From contig JAFZNF010000037.1 of NCBI GenBank assembly GCA_017553025.1, positions 1 to 7,499 of the forward strand: DNA of 7,499 bases. The letters run 5' to 3'. Position 1 is the first letter of the stretch. Each line of letters opens with the position of its first letter. Below, one piece after another: positions 6,890-7,499 of the stretch. The notes under the pieces were generated by a model. It ran no database searches and was not told where the DNA came from. It was given only the letters and a program-made list of their open reading frames with translations. The DNA is from Clostridia bacterium (GTDB lineage Bacteria; Bacillota_A; Clostridia; UBA1381). The position numbers and the translations under genes were made by a program.

Positions 6890-7499
6890 TTACTCAGCTT
6901 TCGGGTTGCGGCTCATAAGCTCGCACACCGCATCTTTTGCATTTTTATTTTCAAACAGAATTTTATATGCCTGCTCGACAATAGGCATAGAAACGTTATA
7001 CTTTTTGGAAAGTTCATAAGCCGCTCTTGCAGTGTTTACGCCCTCGACTACCATTTGCACCTCCGAGAGTGTTTCTGCAAGCGTATGACCTTTTCCCAAA
7101 AGTATGCCTGCCCGATGGTTTCGTGAGTGCATACTTGTGCAGGTTACGATAAGGTCGCCTATTCCCGAAAGTCCTGCAAAAGTTTCCGCCTTTGCGCCCA
7201 TAGCCACGCCGAGCCTGCTTATTTCGGCAATTCCGCGCGTAATAAGAGCGGCACGCGTGTTATCGCCATAGCCTATGCCGTCTGAAATTCCCGAACAAAG
7301 TGCAATTACATTTTTAATTGCACCTCCGAGCTCAACGCCGAGGATATCGCTTGATGTGTAAACGCGGAAATTTTCCGATGTAAAAATTTTTTGTATATAT
7401 CTTGCGGCTTCTCCGTCAGGCGACGCGGCAACATTAACTGTCGGAAGACCGATGCTTACCTCTTCTGCGTGCGATGGACCACTGACGACACACATCTGA
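6890..7499 (-). CDS. gpsA: NAD(P)H-dependent glycerol-3-phosphate dehydrogenase, 5' end outside window
   Basis: GpsA reduces dihydroxyacetone phosphate to sn-glycerol 3-phosphate, the backbone precursor of membrane phospholipids. The reading frame is open to the window edge: the codon before the internal ATG at 7495 is CAG, so that ATG is not the real start. About 202 residues are present of a usual 330-340; the N-terminal Rossmann nucleotide-binding half is missing. Counting from that internal Met, visible motifs are SGPSHAEEV (5-13), [12 protein letters not shown] with the conserved catalytic-type lysine at 61, [14 protein letters not shown] (76-89), [14 protein letters not shown] (108-121) and SRNHRAG (124-130). 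The C-terminal substrate domain looks complete and ends at the TAA at 6892-6890. The next gene, asnA, starts 77 bases downstream from its own promoter. Confidence 0.95.
   Translation of the reverse strand, partial: QMCVVSGPSHAEEVSIGLPTVNVAASPDGEAARYIQKIFTSENFRVYTSSDILGVELGGAIKNVIALCSGISDGIGYGDNTRAALITRGIAEISRLGVAMGAKAETFAGLSGIGDLIVTCTSMHSRNHRAGILLGKGHTLAETLSEVQMVVEGVNTARAAYELSKKYNVSMPIVEQAYKILFENKNAKDAVCELMSRNPKAE

Noticed and set aside
7493..7495. ATG at 7495 as the true gpsA start
   Set aside because: The frame stays open upstream to the window edge, and the conserved GPSHAEEV motif lies right after this Met, so the N-terminal nucleotide-binding half must be outside the window.

Overview
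The window looks like chromosomal DNA from a low-GC Gram-positive bacterium, most likely a member of the Clostridia. The evidence is AT-rich codon use, strong GGAGG-type ribosome binding sites, consensus sigma-A-type promoters, and a trmN6-rsmI gene pair resembling the yabB-yabC arrangement of Firmicutes. The sequence alone does not fix a genus. No tRNA, rRNA, CRISPR array, insertion sequence or prophage gene was seen. Coding density is high, and the only gaps are 133, 30 and 77 bases long.

Left part (1-2530, minus strand): a tight three-gene operon is transcribed leftward. It begins with a divergent MreB/actin-like gene, followed 2 bases later by a TrmN6-type methyltransferase gene, which overlaps by 4 bases (ATGA) the start of rsmI, a 16S rRNA 2'-O-methyltransferase gene cut off by the window edge. 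The operon therefore joins an actin-like protein to two RNA-modification enzymes. The MreB-like protein has Ser131 and Lys158 in place of the Glu and Thr expected to catalyse ATP hydrolysis in the family. This is the most interesting observation in the window.

Middle (2531-5804): a compact divergent promoter region (2531-2663) drives the operon leftward and, rightward, a single large gene for a 1036-residue SWIM/SNF2-family ATPase. That gene ends in a strong hairpin terminator that also serves the convergent asnA gene.

Right part (5805-7499, minus strand): asnA (ammonia-dependent asparagine synthetase) has its own consensus promoter, with an imperfect dyad lying across the spacer and suggesting an operator. 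Upstream of it is the 3' two-thirds of gpsA (glycerol-3-phosphate dehydrogenase), which runs out of the window.

Most of the region is ordinary housekeeping sequence. I found no multi-gene novel system. The points worth following up are the probable pseudo-ATPase MreB paralogue and its operon partners, the stand-alone SWIM-SNF2 protein that shares a control region with it, and the putative asnA operator.
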